Part shown: in pieces, positions 15,027 to 23,772 of the stretch | Layout of the letters: each line of letters starts with the position of its first letter | Numbering within the stretch: position 1 is the first letter of the stretch | Assembly (NCBI GenBank): GCA_045634445.1 | Contig: JAZRAG010000005.1 | Location: 1 to 34,845, forward strand | Direction: 5' to 3' | Length of the DNA: 34,845 bases | DNA from: Spyradenecus sp045634445 | GTDB lineage: Bacteria > Verrucomicrobiota > Kiritimatiellia > RFP12 > DVOR01 | Notes under the pieces: model-generated | What the model saw: only the letters and a program-made list of their open reading frames with translations | Told to the model about the DNA's origin: nothing | Database searches by the model: none | Translations under genes and position numbers: made by a program

Positions 15027-17384
15027 TTATAAACGGTGTTCTGCGAAGTGAGATTCAAGCACTTCTGGAGCGGCGAGCGCTTCACGCCATGTTTTCACGG
15101 GAAGTTTTACCCCTGCCCAAGAAAGATCCACTCGGAATGTGCCAAAACCCGCCTTCATCAATTCACGTACATGCGCTTGAGCAGACCACGGACGATCATC
15201 AAAGGTAATCCAAAGTGCGCCATTCTTTGCAATGCGCAACCGCTTGTTTTCGCGCGTAATCAAAAGATCGGTCCCAGCATGAGGTTGCGTAAACGCAATG
15301 AACTGTGGCGCATATTGCAGAATTAGAATTTCCTTTGGCAAAACGGCGGGCATTTCCTTAAGGTTCGGCAAATTCGCTTCTGGACCAGAAACATTGCCTG
15401 TGATGCCACAAGCGACTTGACGTTGCTCCGCATCTGGATTGATAGCGTACCATGTCCAGTCGGCAGTAATATCCAATGCGCCACATGCAGGCTCTAAATC
15501 CTGCAACAATTGCCAAGAGGTTAGGTCTGCACATTCAAACTTGCGAAAGCCCTTATCAAGAAGCATTCCCACCACTTCACACATGGTCGACATTGACTGT
15601 TCACGTAACGCCACTGGCAATGCAAAGCGTAAGCGTTCGTATGGTACTGCATCCAACCACGATTTCAGCGCCTCAAAGCGCGTATCGCTCGTCAAGGCAA
15701 TAACAACTTGCGCGGGGATTTCACCTCCCAAAATTGCAGGCGACTGCAAAGCCGAAACCTTCAAGGTATACGTTGCTGTAGTAACAGGCAATCGCGGTGT
15801 AATGCTCTGCGCTTGAACGGGCTCGAAAGCATCTGTATCCGTTTCGTTTGCCAACGCTTCACGGGCTGCTTCAGCCCACGCACGACGCGTCGCATTCAGT
15901 AATCCTGCAGGCAAGAAAAGACCATTATCTTCCAGTTTCAAGCGACGCAAGAAGAAGCCATCATCCCCAAGGCGTGAGAGCAATTTCTGCGCGGCCTCTG
16001 CCGTACGCGAAGGGTCCTTCGCAGGAGAGAGTTCTGCAGGCGTAGAAATCGTGACGCCACACCCCGAAAGCGTAATCGCCTTGGGCGTAAGGTTAAGCTT
16101 TAAATCTGCGGGAAGAAGCGTGCGTAATTCCGTACTACGCGGCTTATTCACGGGGAATGCGCGACGCACTGATTGCGATGCCGAACAGTATACCGTAGCA
16201 CCCAGCGGCAAATCCTTCACCTCAGGCGGCAAAGCGACGTCCACACGCGTTCCTGCGGGCAAAGATAACGCGCTCTTTCGCGTGCGATTTTCGCGCAACT
16301 TCAATGCCGCAAAGCCAATGGGACGGCCACCTTCAGGCGGATCAATCTGCAAACCATCATGCTTTTCAATTGCACGCGTCGTATCAAATGTCATCCAACG
16401 AAGACCATCCGTGTCACGCATCACGCGCAACACCTTCCCGATTGGCGCGCCACGATGCCCTACACACAGCGGATCAATAATCGCATCCACAGGCGTCTTC
16501 AAATTCGTTGCATACAACGTTGTCCATGGACGCGAAAAGATTGTGCGTAAATCTTCGGTCTTCTTCGCACGCGCAGCAGGCGTCAATTGGCCATCCAACA
16601 ACGTGCGATAAAGGTCAGTCACCGCTGCGACATAAAGCGGATTCTTCATACGCCCTTCAATCTTCAAACTCGCGAGGGGCAACGTTCGCAAAGCCTCACC
16701 ACAGTCAATCAATGCCAAGTCGCGCATTGAGAAGGGATGACACGTCACCGCCTCACCCGTCTCTGGGTCACGTTCACGGAAAGCCTGGCGGCAACAGTAC
16801 GCGCAACGCCCACGATTGCCGCTACGGCCCGTCGTTAATGACGAGAAAAGGCACAAGCCACTAATGCTATAACACAACGCCCCATGGACAAAGACTTCAA
16901 TTTCTACGTCTGCTTTACGGCCAATTTCTGCCGCTTCTTCAAGCGACAATTCACGCGCCGTCACAATACGCACAAAGCCCATTGCCTTCAAGGCACGCGC
17001 ACCTGCCAACGATGTACAAGCGAGCTGCGTTGAAGCATGCAAAGGAATACGCGGGAATTGACGATGAATACGCGCAGCCAATCCAAGGTCTTGCACAATT
17101 ACACCGTCAATTGCCAACTTTTCTAACAACGCTAAAGAAGGCAAAAGCGCTTCCATTTCATGCGTTTCAATCAGCGTGTTTAATGTGACGTAAATCTTAC
17201 GCGGACGTTCAAGATTGCGTGCATACGCCACAATCTGAGCCAATTCCTCATCTGAAAAGTTTGTCGCATCCGCACGAGCAGAAAAGCGAGAAAGCCCGAG
17301 ATAAATCGCGTCCGCACCATAAGCAAATGCGGCAAGCGCAGCATCAAAAGAACCTGCAGGCGCTAATAATTCGGGAAATTGCAT
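15027..17384 (-). CDS. U32 family peptidase / RlhA-like 23S rRNA hydroxylation protein
   Basis: The 785-residue protein starts FPELLAPAGSFDAALAAFAYGADAIYLG, the classic U32 N-terminus. The U32 core (about 70-310) contains the VEVFVHGALCYS-type signature (here EIEVFVHGALCYSISGLC) and four conserved cysteines, C171, C178, C194 and C198, spaced as in E. coli RlhA, which hydroxylates C2501 of 23S rRNA with prephenate-linked chemistry. A DUF3656-type middle (about 370-500) and a long C-terminal repeat domain follow. The family is historically called collagenase, but RNA modification is at least as likely. The ATG at 17384 is preferred over a TTG at 17393. It is the last gene of a six-gene minus-strand operon, 17 bases after the LRR gene. 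Confidence 0.85.
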   Translation of the reverse strand: MQFPELLAPAGSFDAALAAFAYGADAIYLGLSRFSARADATNFSDEELAQIVAYARNLERPRKIYVTLNTLIETHEMEALLPSLALLEKLAIDGVIVQDLGLAARIHRQFPRIPLHASTQLACTSLAGARALKAMGFVRIVTARELSLEEAAEIGRKADVEIEVFVHGALCYSISGLCLFSSLTTGRSGNRGRCAYCCRQAFRERDPETGEAVTCHPFSMRDLALIDCGEALRTLPLASLKIEGRMKNPLYVAAVTDLYRTLLDGQLTPAARAKKTEDLRTIFSRPWTTLYATNLKTPVDAIIDPLCVGHRGAPIGKVLRVMRDTDGLRWMTFDTTRAIEKHDGLQIDPPEGGRPIGFAALKLRENRTRKSALSLPAGTRVDVALPPEVKDLPLGATVYCSASQSVRRAFPVNKPRSTELRTLLPADLKLNLTPKAITLSGCGVTISTPAELSPAKDPSRTAEAAQKLLSRLGDDGFFLRRLKLEDNGLFLPAGLLNATRRAWAEAAREALANETDTDAFEPVQAQSITPRLPVTTATYTLKVSALQSPAILGGEIPAQVVIALTSDTRFEALKSWLDAVPYERLRFALPVALREQSMSTMCEVVGMLLDKGFRKFECADLTSWQLLQDLEPACGALDITADWTWYAINPDAEQRQVACGITGNVSGPEANLPNLKEMPAVLPKEILILQYAPQFIAFTQPHAGTDLLITRENKRLRIAKNGALWITFDDRPWSAQAHVRELMKAGFGTFRVDLSWAGVKLPVKTWREALAAPEVLESHFAEHRL

Positions 17385-17401
17385 AAAAATCAATCCGTTT
17401 C

Positions 17402-18136
17402 TTAGAAAATTAACAACGTCTTTAGCGGGTCAAAAAAGGCCTCTAAGCGATCCTTTTCAACTTCAGACAAAGGACAATGCGCGAGATTCAAAACGCGAAG
17501 TGTACGCCAACCTTCAAGATTCGCAGGTAACTGTTTTACCTTTGTGCCGCTAAGGTCAAGTTCCTCTAATCCACATCCCAAATCGTCAAGGATGTTTTCA
17601 ATAGGATTATTCGCCAACGTTAAATGGCGCAAAGCCTTGGGTTTCTTCGTGAATTCCGTTAGCTTGTTATCTGCTAAGTAAAGACGCTCAACGGAGTCTG
17701 GCAAGGCAGGCAACGTAACAAGTTGGTTTCCATTCACACGTAGCCATCGCAATGATGTCTTCGACAAGTCTGGTAACGTTTCAAGAAGATTGCGATCCAC
17801 GTTTAAATATGTGAGACGCTCCCATTGCGCGAGCGACTTTGGAAGCGTACGCAATTGATTGTCCGCGAGCCAAACGCGCTTAATTGTCACCGGAACAAAG
17901 TTATTTGGCAACAACATTAAATCATTTGCAGAAAGATTCAAATCCTCCAACGCACTTGGCAACTGCAACGCATACACGCGGGTTGCACCCACTGCACGCA
18001 AATGAAGCGCACGAATTTCCTGCGTTATTAGCGGAATTGCCGTTTCTTTTCCCTCAAGCATCACGGTTTTTGCAACCGTAACACTCGCGAAAAGAAGGCT
18101 AAAAAAGCCCAATAAAAGCTTTGCGTTCAATCCCAT
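17402..18136 (-). CDS. Secreted leucine-rich-repeat protein
   Basis: A 244-residue protein with an N-terminal signal peptide (about 1-22, LLLGFFSLLFASVTVAK) and, from about residue 55 to the end, roughly eight leucine-rich repeats of 20-23 residues with the LxxLxLxxNxLxxLP pattern (for example LADNQLRTLPKSLAQW and LADNKLTEF). The fold suggests protein-protein binding in the periplasm or outside the cell; no enzymatic domain or anchor is visible. The ATG at 18136 is behind GGAGAG, and lies inside the last codons of the upstream Nudix-BirA gene (10-base overlap). I do not know a function. Its place between biotin ligase and U32 genes gives no clear hint. Confidence 0.8.
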   Translation of the reverse strand: MGLNAKLLLGFFSLLFASVTVAKTVMLEGKETAIPLITQEIRALHLRAVGATRVYALQLPSALEDLNLSANDLMLLPNNFVPVTIKRVWLADNQLRTLPKSLAQWERLTYLNVDRNLLETLPDLSKTSLRWLRVNGNQLVTLPALPDSVERLYLADNKLTEFTKKPKALRHLTLANNPIENILDDLGCGLEELDLSGTKVKQLPANLEGWRTLRVLNLAHCPLSEVEKDRLEAFFDPLKTLLIF

Positions 18137-19266
18137 TGCACAATCTCTCCGCAAATAATAGGCGTAATCGTGCCATCGGCAGATTCTAACAACAAAGAGC
18201 CATCATCACGAATTCCGCGCGAAACGCCCTCGGTTGGTGTATCCGAAAGTTTTACAGTAATGGGTTGATTCACCTTGCAATCACACGCATCTAATTCTGC
18301 TCGTAAGGCTGCGAGCCCTTGCTTTTCCCAACGCGCATGCAACGCTTCAAAGTGTTTCATCACCTGCGCCAATAGACTCAAGCGATCAATCTTTACTGGC
18401 ACTTGAATTGCACGATAAGCCACAGCCTCTGGTACTGCACCTGTATTGATGCCAACGCCAATAATGATACCCTCAATCCCACGCGCAGAAGTCTGCGCTT
18501 CGCAGAGAATGCCGCAGACCTTACGTTCCCCAATGAGGACGTCATTTGGCCACTTCAATCCTGCCTCGCATCCCAACTCACGCAAGGCTAAGGTCACGGC
18601 AACGCCCGCAACGAGTGGCAACGTCACGGCAATTTCTGGCGGCAATGCGGGACGCACTAAGAACGAAAAGAGTAACCCCTGCCCTGGTTCAGCGAGCCAC
18701 GTTCGCCCTAAGCGTCCACGGCCAGCAGACTGCACTTCAGATACAACCACCGATCCTTCTGGTGCGCCTGCCTCTGCGAGCTTCAGGAGTTCGTCATTTG
18801 TACTGGCACACGCGGACAAGAAATGCGGGAAACGACCAAAGACCTTCGTTTTCAATACCGCGCCAAAGGCTTTTTCACGCAAGTAATTGAGCAACGGCAC
18901 ATCGGCTTCTGCAAACTCTAGTTTCCACAAATCATCAGGCGCACACCAACATTGCTCAATGTGTTCTGTCAAACATGGCGCTTTTGCATCTACTTGTACA
19001 CAAATGACGCCCTGCAAAGTAATTGAAAACTCTGGATACGTGTGTTCCACACGCGGCGCATCTGCCACCGCTTCAACGGCAATCCCGAGTTCTTCTGCTA
19101 TTTCACGCACGGCAGCTTGGGCGGGCGTTTCACCTGCTTCAATCTTCCCGCCAGGGAATTCCCACTTAAATGCGGTTGACTGAAACTTCGATGCGCCACG
19201 CTTGACGCAAAGGACTTCCCCTGCCTCATTCAAAATTAACGCTGCTGCCACCGTCAAATGCTTCAT
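18127..19266 (-). CDS. Nudix hydrolase fused to biotin-protein ligase (MutT-BirA)
   Basis: One 379-residue frame with two enzymes. Residues about 1-130 are a MutT-type Nudix domain with a complete Nudix box from G40 to I62 (G-x5-E46-x7-R54-E55-I-x-E58-E59-x-G-I), typical of 8-oxo-dGTP-like pyrophosphohydrolases. Residues about 145-379 are a BirA ligase: STND (155-158), the biotinyl-AMP loop QSAGRGRLGRTW (179-190), KWPND (239-243) and K249 near CGILCEA. There is no helix-turn-helix, so this BirA cannot be a DNA-binding repressor. The second in-frame ATG (19266) is chosen, as AAGGGA lies 9 bases upstream and it follows the SGNH gene stop by one base. Whether the two activities are functionally linked is unknown. 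Confidence 0.9.
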   Translation of the reverse strand: MKHLTVAAALILNEAGEVLCVKRGASKFQSTAFKWEFPGGKIEAGETPAQAAVREIAEELGIAVEAVADAPRVEHTYPEFSITLQGVICVQVDAKAPCLTEHIEQCWCAPDDLWKLEFAEADVPLLNYLREKAFGAVLKTKVFGRFPHFLSACASTNDELLKLAEAGAPEGSVVVSEVQSAGRGRLGRTWLAEPGQGLLFSFLVRPALPPEIAVTLPLVAGVAVTLALRELGCEAGLKWPNDVLIGERKVCGILCEAQTSARGIEGIIIGVGINTGAVPEAVAYRAIQVPVKIDRLSLLAQVMKHFEALHARWEKQGLAALRAELDACDCKVNQPITVKLSDTPTEGVSRGIRDDGSLLLESADGTITPIICGEIVQWD

Positions 19267-19267
19267 C

Positions 19268-20023
19268 TTAAAAGGTCCCTTCTGCATCCAGAATTGGGCG
19301 CAACGCCTTTGCTAATGCCTCGTATCCCTGCGCATTTGGATGCACCGTGTCTCTAAACAACTGCGAATTCGCAAGCCCATCTGCACCCGCTAACACCGCA
19401 CTCACATCCACAAAACGCACGTATTCACCGTCATCTAAAGCTTGCAATAGGCGATTCGTCTCTGCGATTTTATCTTTCAACTGCACTTCGCGACGCGGAT
19501 AAATACCGATTAAAACAATCTTTGCTGTGGGTTGTTTTGCGCGAATCAAAGCGATCAATGCGGCCGTATTCGCGGCACACACGGCAGGAGAATCTCCGCG
19601 AAACCCAAGATTGTTTGTGCCAATATTGACCAAAATCAACCTCGGAGAGATGCCATCCAGTTCACCTTGTTGTACGCGATAGTAGGCATTATCTACGTAA
19701 TCAAAACCGAAGCCTAGGTTTGACACTGTCCATCCAGCGAAGAGTGTATCCCAGGAAGATTGCGAAACAACGCGTTTTCCCTTCGGTTCGCCACCCCAAT
19801 GATGCGTAATACTGTCGCCAATAAAGACGATATCGGGTTGCGTCACGCGATGAAGCGCCAATATCTCTGCGTGACGAGCACCCCAATCATAGTCATCTCG
19901 GCTCTGTGCTTCTGGGTGCAACGTTTCGGGTAATTTCGCAGAAACGCACACGGCAGGAAGCATTAGCAATCCTGCCAAGCCCAAGAGGCGCAAGCCTCGT
20001 TGTATCTCGCGTGAGAAAACCAT
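19268..20023 (-). CDS. Secreted SGNH/GDSL hydrolase
   Basis: Probable extracytoplasmic esterase or acyl-carbohydrate deacetylase of 251 residues. A signal peptide (about 1-29, ending VCVSA) precedes an SGNH domain with all four blocks: GDSITHHW (catalytic S71), NLGFGFD (G104), GTNN (N137/N138) and DTVHPN (D225, H228). The sequence most resembles the platelet-activating-factor acetylhydrolase-like/sialate-esterase branch of the superfamily, but the substrate is not readable. The ATG lies 3 bases after the RidA-like gene stop, so translation is coupled. It ends one base before the Nudix-BirA start. Confidence 0.88.
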   Translation of the reverse strand: MVFSREIQRGLRLLGLAGLLMLPAVCVSAKLPETLHPEAQSRDDYDWGARHAEILALHRVTQPDIVFIGDSITHHWGGEPKGKRVVSQSSWDTLFAGWTVSNLGFGFDYVDNAYYRVQQGELDGISPRLILVNIGTNNLGFRGDSPAVCAANTAALIALIRAKQPTAKIVLIGIYPRREVQLKDKIAETNRLLQALDDGEYVRFVDVSAVLAGADGLANSQLFRDTVHPNAQGYEALAKALRPILDAEGTF

Positions 20024-20026
20024 CAC

Positions 20027-21010
20027 TTACAGACGCTGTACTGCATCCAATTCCAATTCGAAGAGCAAATCGTCGCGGCAGACATCCGAGATGACTTCCT
20101 GGGCATAATCCGCGGGAAGGCCATTTGCCTTCAACCAATTCTGCCATGCCGGGCGATCTTCCGGACGCTTAATGTAAGCAATCGCACGCACAGAATCCTT
20201 TAATGTCATTCCACGCGTTTCCAAGATCGCCTTCACCACATCCATCGTTAAAGCAACCTGCTTCTCCATGTCATCGTGGTGAACCGTCTTACCGCCGGGT
20301 TCAATACTTGCAGTGCCCGAGATGAAGACTGTGCGCCATTCAGGCGTCACAATTTCAGCAGCGCGACTAAAACTGCTACGATAATCCAATGCGGAACACT
20401 GCAAAGGCGAATCCAACATTGCCTTCGTAGCGCGTGCATCTTTCGGACGCATTGCAATGGCACCAGCAATCATCGCCGCGCCTACAGAATTGGCGCAACC
20501 AATCCCTGTGCTCGCCGGCACAAAACCTCCAAAGACGCCATGCTTTTCAAAGAATTCGTCACGTACGCGGTTAAGCACATCATACCACTCTAAGAGTTTG
20601 TCCAAATAGAGCCATGTGCGCACCACATCGTGGAAGGAATACCCTTCGTTTTCAAGCAACTTTGCGATGTTGTCAAAAACAGAACGTGCCTGTTCTTCGC
20701 GCGAAGCCGAAAAATCATCTGGCGTCACACCCATCAACAACACATACTCAGCGTAAGCATCTTCATACTTCGCACCGACGGGTTGTCCATTCTGCAAGAC
20801 GACTTCCACGGGGCCCTTAGTCGAGATGAAGCGCTGCACCATCGGCGGCACATCGCCAGTCTCTTCATTTACCAACCAAATTCCGGGCACATCGCCCTGC
20901 GGAAGTGCATTAATGGTCGAAGGATTTCCCCAACCGTTACGTGCGAGTTCAATTCCACGCGTCGGCGCTTCAAGCGTCTGCCAAAGGGTACCATTTAACC
21001 AATTCAACAT
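20027..21010 (-). CDS. Large RidA (YjgF/UK114)-family protein
   Basis: A 327-residue protein, about two and a half times the length of a simple RidA. The C-terminal half (about 205-327) is a clear Rid domain: VFISGTASIEPGG, a central helix, and the ending DVCRDDLLFELELDAV, with R312 and E318/E320 near the positions used by imine-hydrolysing RidA proteins. The N-terminal half (about 65-190) looks like a second, more divergent Rid-like domain (SFHDVVRTWLYL, and GIGCANSV). This two-domain layout also occurs in chorismatases of the FkbO/Hyg5 type, so an aromatic-acid function is an alternative. The ATG is preceded by GGAGA. It follows the cytochrome gene by 27 bases and has no signal peptide. Confidence 0.72.
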   Translation of the reverse strand: MLNWLNGTLWQTLEAPTRGIELARNGWGNPSTINALPQGDVPGIWLVNEETGDVPPMVQRFISTKGPVEVVLQNGQPVGAKYEDAYAEYVLLMGVTPDDFSASREEQARSVFDNIAKLLENEGYSFHDVVRTWLYLDKLLEWYDVLNRVRDEFFEKHGVFGGFVPASTGIGCANSVGAAMIAGAIAMRPKDARATKAMLDSPLQCSALDYRSSFSRAAEIVTPEWRTVFISGTASIEPGGKTVHHDDMEKQVALTMDVVKAILETRGMTLKDSVRAIAYIKRPEDRPAWQNWLKANGLPADYAQEVISDVCRDDLLFELELDAVQRL

Positions 21011-21037
21011 GGTCGTATCTCCAAATCAATTTCAGAC

Positions 21038-22930
21038 TTACAGCGAGAGCACGTAGATCTCAAGATCGCTCAATTCCTGTTCGGTGAGGTCCTGCGTGAT
21101 GCCATGATAATCTTCAGGGTTGTGCACAGTGAGCACATCCTTGAGGGTCTTTGCGCGACCATCGTAGAGGTACGGCGCAGTACGCCACACTTCATGCAAC
21201 GTCGGTACGTCAAACTTCTGTCCTTGTTCATCACGTGTACCAAGGCCCAAATCATACAACGGAGCCTTCGAGCCGTCATTCGGATCTGCAGAGGCTGTGA
21301 AGTACAAGTCAGGCTTGTGGCAACGTGCACAGTCGGCCTTATCAGGGCTGTCAAAAATCGCCTTACCACGTGCAATTGCAGCGGCATTTTCAGGGCGAGC
21401 CCAGGGCGAAACGCGCGCCTTCATTGCCATTACGTAAGCATCGATGCAGAGGGTGTCTTCTTCAGCGACTGCGCAGAATTGAATATGACGGAAACCTGCG
21501 CGGTTGCAGTGCTGCATGCTCTTACGAATACCCGTAATCATCGTGGGCGGCGTAACACCACTCAAATAGAGCGACTTACTCTGCTTAGGATTACCAATGC
21601 TGTCATTCATCAAGTCCCAATTCAAACCATCCACAATTGCATCAGGATGGCACGATGCGCAGCTCTGCCACTGTTGGAAGCACTTCGTACCGTCATTAAA
21701 GAGCATCTCACCACGCAAAACGGGGTCAGACTTCAAATCTGCGAGTGCAGTACCATTGAGCGGCGTCACCTTCGGACGCACCACGCGCTTTTCCGTGAAG
21801 GGAATTTCAATCAATGCATCAGCAAAGTGACACACCGCATACACGCGGTCATCCGTTGCCACCACACCACGCGGACCATCGGCCTTAAACTTAAAACGAC
21901 GGCGAATACCCGTGAGGAACGAGAGGTCATTATGCACTTCATCTGCAGAGAAGGTCACTTCCGTCACCTTCTTACCAGCAGCGGCATCAGCCAAACGGCG
22001 ATGTAATGCTTCACGATCAATCACGCTGACTTCGCGCGTACCAGCATGCGTCACCACAATCTGCTTATTGTTGGGCGTTACCGTTACACCCCAAGGATTT
22101 GCACCACCGAGGTCAATATCATCCAACAGCACCGTATTCACATACGCACCTGTCACGCCATCAAAAACAGAAAGCGCCGCCGTATTCATCCAACCACGCT
22201 CCAACTGCGTCGTGGGCAGCTGGTAACGTGCCTGCGTGTGCGTGAGGTAAATATTCGCGCCATCAGGAGATGCCGTCACACCGCGCACCCCTGTCGAACC
22301 ATCCGGAAGCGCCGCATGCGAAAGCACCTTAAAGCTTGCCGTATCAATCACCGTCACCTTCGCAGAAACCTTGCCCGCAGGCTCCGTCACATCATCAGGC
22401 AACATATTAATGATAAAGAGCAACTTCCCATCCTTACCCAAAGCGCAACCATGCGTTTCACGCACACACTTGGCCGTATTCAAAAGCTTCAACGTAGCCG
22501 CATCATACTGCTGCACCGTCGCATCAAAGCGATTGCACACATAGACATAACGACCATCTGCCGACACAATTGGAGACATCGGGTAATTGCCCGTCACCAC
22601 AAATTCACCATCTGCGCGGAACAAGCGCCCCTCATTGCCATCATCGGCCGTGTAGAAAATCGTACCGTCTGGTGCCACACAAGCGCCCGTCACAGGCAAA
22701 CCAATCTTTTCAGCGAAGAGGCCAAAAAAGCCGCCTTCACGCTTGATAGCGTCATACGACGTCTGCACCGAGCCATCCAAACCACGCACCGTCACACGGC
22801 ACGCACGCTTTTCCGCTACCACCAGCGCATCCTTTTCAGGCGTAAACGACAACGTTTCTGGCGACAAAAAAGCCGCCTGTGCCATCGCACCAAACCCAAG
22901 CAATGTTGCCAAAAGAAGAGATCGACTCAT
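21038..22930 (-). CDS. Secreted beta-propeller / di-haem cytochrome c peroxidase-like fusion
   Basis: A 630-residue exported protein: signal peptide (about 1-19), an N-terminal YncE-like beta-propeller (about 25-385; repeats such as VSADGRYVYVCNRFDATVQQYDA), and a C-terminal di-haem domain of the CcpA/MauG family. The two c-type haem sites are CASCH (C424, C427, H428) and CARCH (C534, C537, H538). The later PTLHEVWRTAPYLYDGR (576-592) is the usual peroxidase-family block, with Tyr where His is common. Such fusions probably do periplasmic redox chemistry on a bound partner; the substrate is unknown. The haems need periplasmic attachment (a Ccm or Ccs system not in this window). It is first gene of the operon, with GGAG 8 bases before the ATG. 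Confidence 0.86.
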   Translation of the reverse strand: MSRSLLLATLLGFGAMAQAAFLSPETLSFTPEKDALVVAEKRACRVTVRGLDGSVQTSYDAIKREGGFFGLFAEKIGLPVTGACVAPDGTIFYTADDGNEGRLFRADGEFVVTGNYPMSPIVSADGRYVYVCNRFDATVQQYDAATLKLLNTAKCVRETHGCALGKDGKLLFIINMLPDDVTEPAGKVSAKVTVIDTASFKVLSHAALPDGSTGVRGVTASPDGANIYLTHTQARYQLPTTQLERGWMNTAALSVFDGVTGAYVNTVLLDDIDLGGANPWGVTVTPNNKQIVVTHAGTREVSVIDREALHRRLADAAAGKKVTEVTFSADEVHNDLSFLTGIRRRFKFKADGPRGVVATDDRVYAVCHFADALIEIPFTEKRVVRPKVTPLNGTALADLKSDPVLRGEMLFNDGTKCFQQWQSCASCHPDAIVDGLNWDLMNDSIGNPKQSKSLYLSGVTPPTMITGIRKSMQHCNRAGFRHIQFCAVAEEDTLCIDAYVMAMKARVSPWARPENAAAIARGKAIFDSPDKADCARCHKPDLYFTASADPNDGSKAPLYDLGLGTRDEQGQKFDVPTLHEVWRTAPYLYDGRAKTLKDVLTVHNPEDYHGITQDLTEQELSDLEIYVLSL

Positions 22931-22987
22931 ATGCTCTGCTCCATAAAAAAACGAATTAATTCAAATGAAAAATCCACAGTCATTTAT

Positions 22988-22996
22988 AGTATAGCA
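22988..22996 (-). promoter_or_regulatory. Extended -10 promoter of the six-gene minus-strand operon
   Basis: The minus strand reads TGC-TATACT, with TTTTTA at 17 bp as a poor -35. The predicted leader to the cytochrome ATG is about 50 bases. Confidence 0.55.
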
Positions 22997-23697
22997 TAAC
23001 CCTACATTAATAAAAAGAAAAAACCTTTAAAACTGACCTAAAAATCTTGTGTACGCACCCCTCTTTGTAAATCCTTAATCGCCCCTTCATTTATTATTTT
23101 ATAATTCTATATTAACCCTCCTTTAGGATACCAAATCTATTAAAATAAGTCAAATTTTAGCACAAAATGACCCTCCTTTTTAGCCTGTTAACACCACTTT
23201 TCGGCTCATTTTAGACAAAAATAAGCCAATTTTAGGGGGCGTTTACTCAAAATTTGGCGTAGAATCAACACAAAAGTGAGGCTGAATTGCAAATCAATAC
23301 AACCCTTATTCAACTTCAAAACAGCCCTTATTGCTCGTCAATACTGCCTGTCTTTCAAAAACGAAGCACCAAAACCGCTCAGATTGTTAATCACTTCCCA
23401 TCACAACATCAGCCAGGAAGCGACTACAGCAGCGTTGATTTTGCCAATTTTTAAGCATATCTCTTTTTATATCAATATTTTATTCATATTTATTAAGCGC
23501 GGTCGAATCTGCCAAAATGCAGACAATTTTACATTTTAAACCCGCTTCACACGAAAAAAGTAATCAACGTGTCAAAATCACATCACAATTTGCTCATAAG
23601 TGCCCTACCTGCGTATCTAAAACAACGATTTCCCCTACCATCAATTCACCCCCAAAGGTGCGTCCCTTTTCATATATTCACGGATGGTAAAATTCTC

Positions 23698-23726
23698 TTT
23701 ATACGCGCCCATAATTATGGTATAAT
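23698..23726 (+). promoter_or_regulatory. Promoter of purL
   Basis: TTTATA (four of six) lies 17 bp from a perfect TATAAT (23721-23726) with a TGG extension. AAGGA follows before the purL ATG. I see no purine riboswitch or clear PurR-type palindrome in the short leader. Confidence 0.7.
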
Positions 23727-23772
23727 GCGCGTGATTTTCAATAGCCCTTACAGTTATTAAGGAAAATAGGTT

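Larger units (their letters stand above)
22931..23772. other. 842-base AT-rich divergent spacer, cytochrome operon and purL
   Basis: Carries an extended -10 promoter for each side at its two ends. Short open frames occur in the middle (for example 23276-23539) but show no ribosome-binding site, codon bias or recognisable protein. An imperfect GGCT-AGCC inverted repeat lies near 23202-23226. The length is unusual for this compact window and I see no RNA gene in it. Confidence 0.5.

Noticed and set aside
23276..23760. Two short plus-strand open frames in the spacer before purL
   Set aside because: They have no ribosome-binding site, poor codon use and no recognisable protein, and the second overlaps the purL promoter.
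22931..23772. RNA gene or purine riboswitch before purL
   Set aside because: I found no tRNA-like cloverleaf and no riboswitch core between the promoter and the ATG; the purL leader is too short for a purine aptamer.
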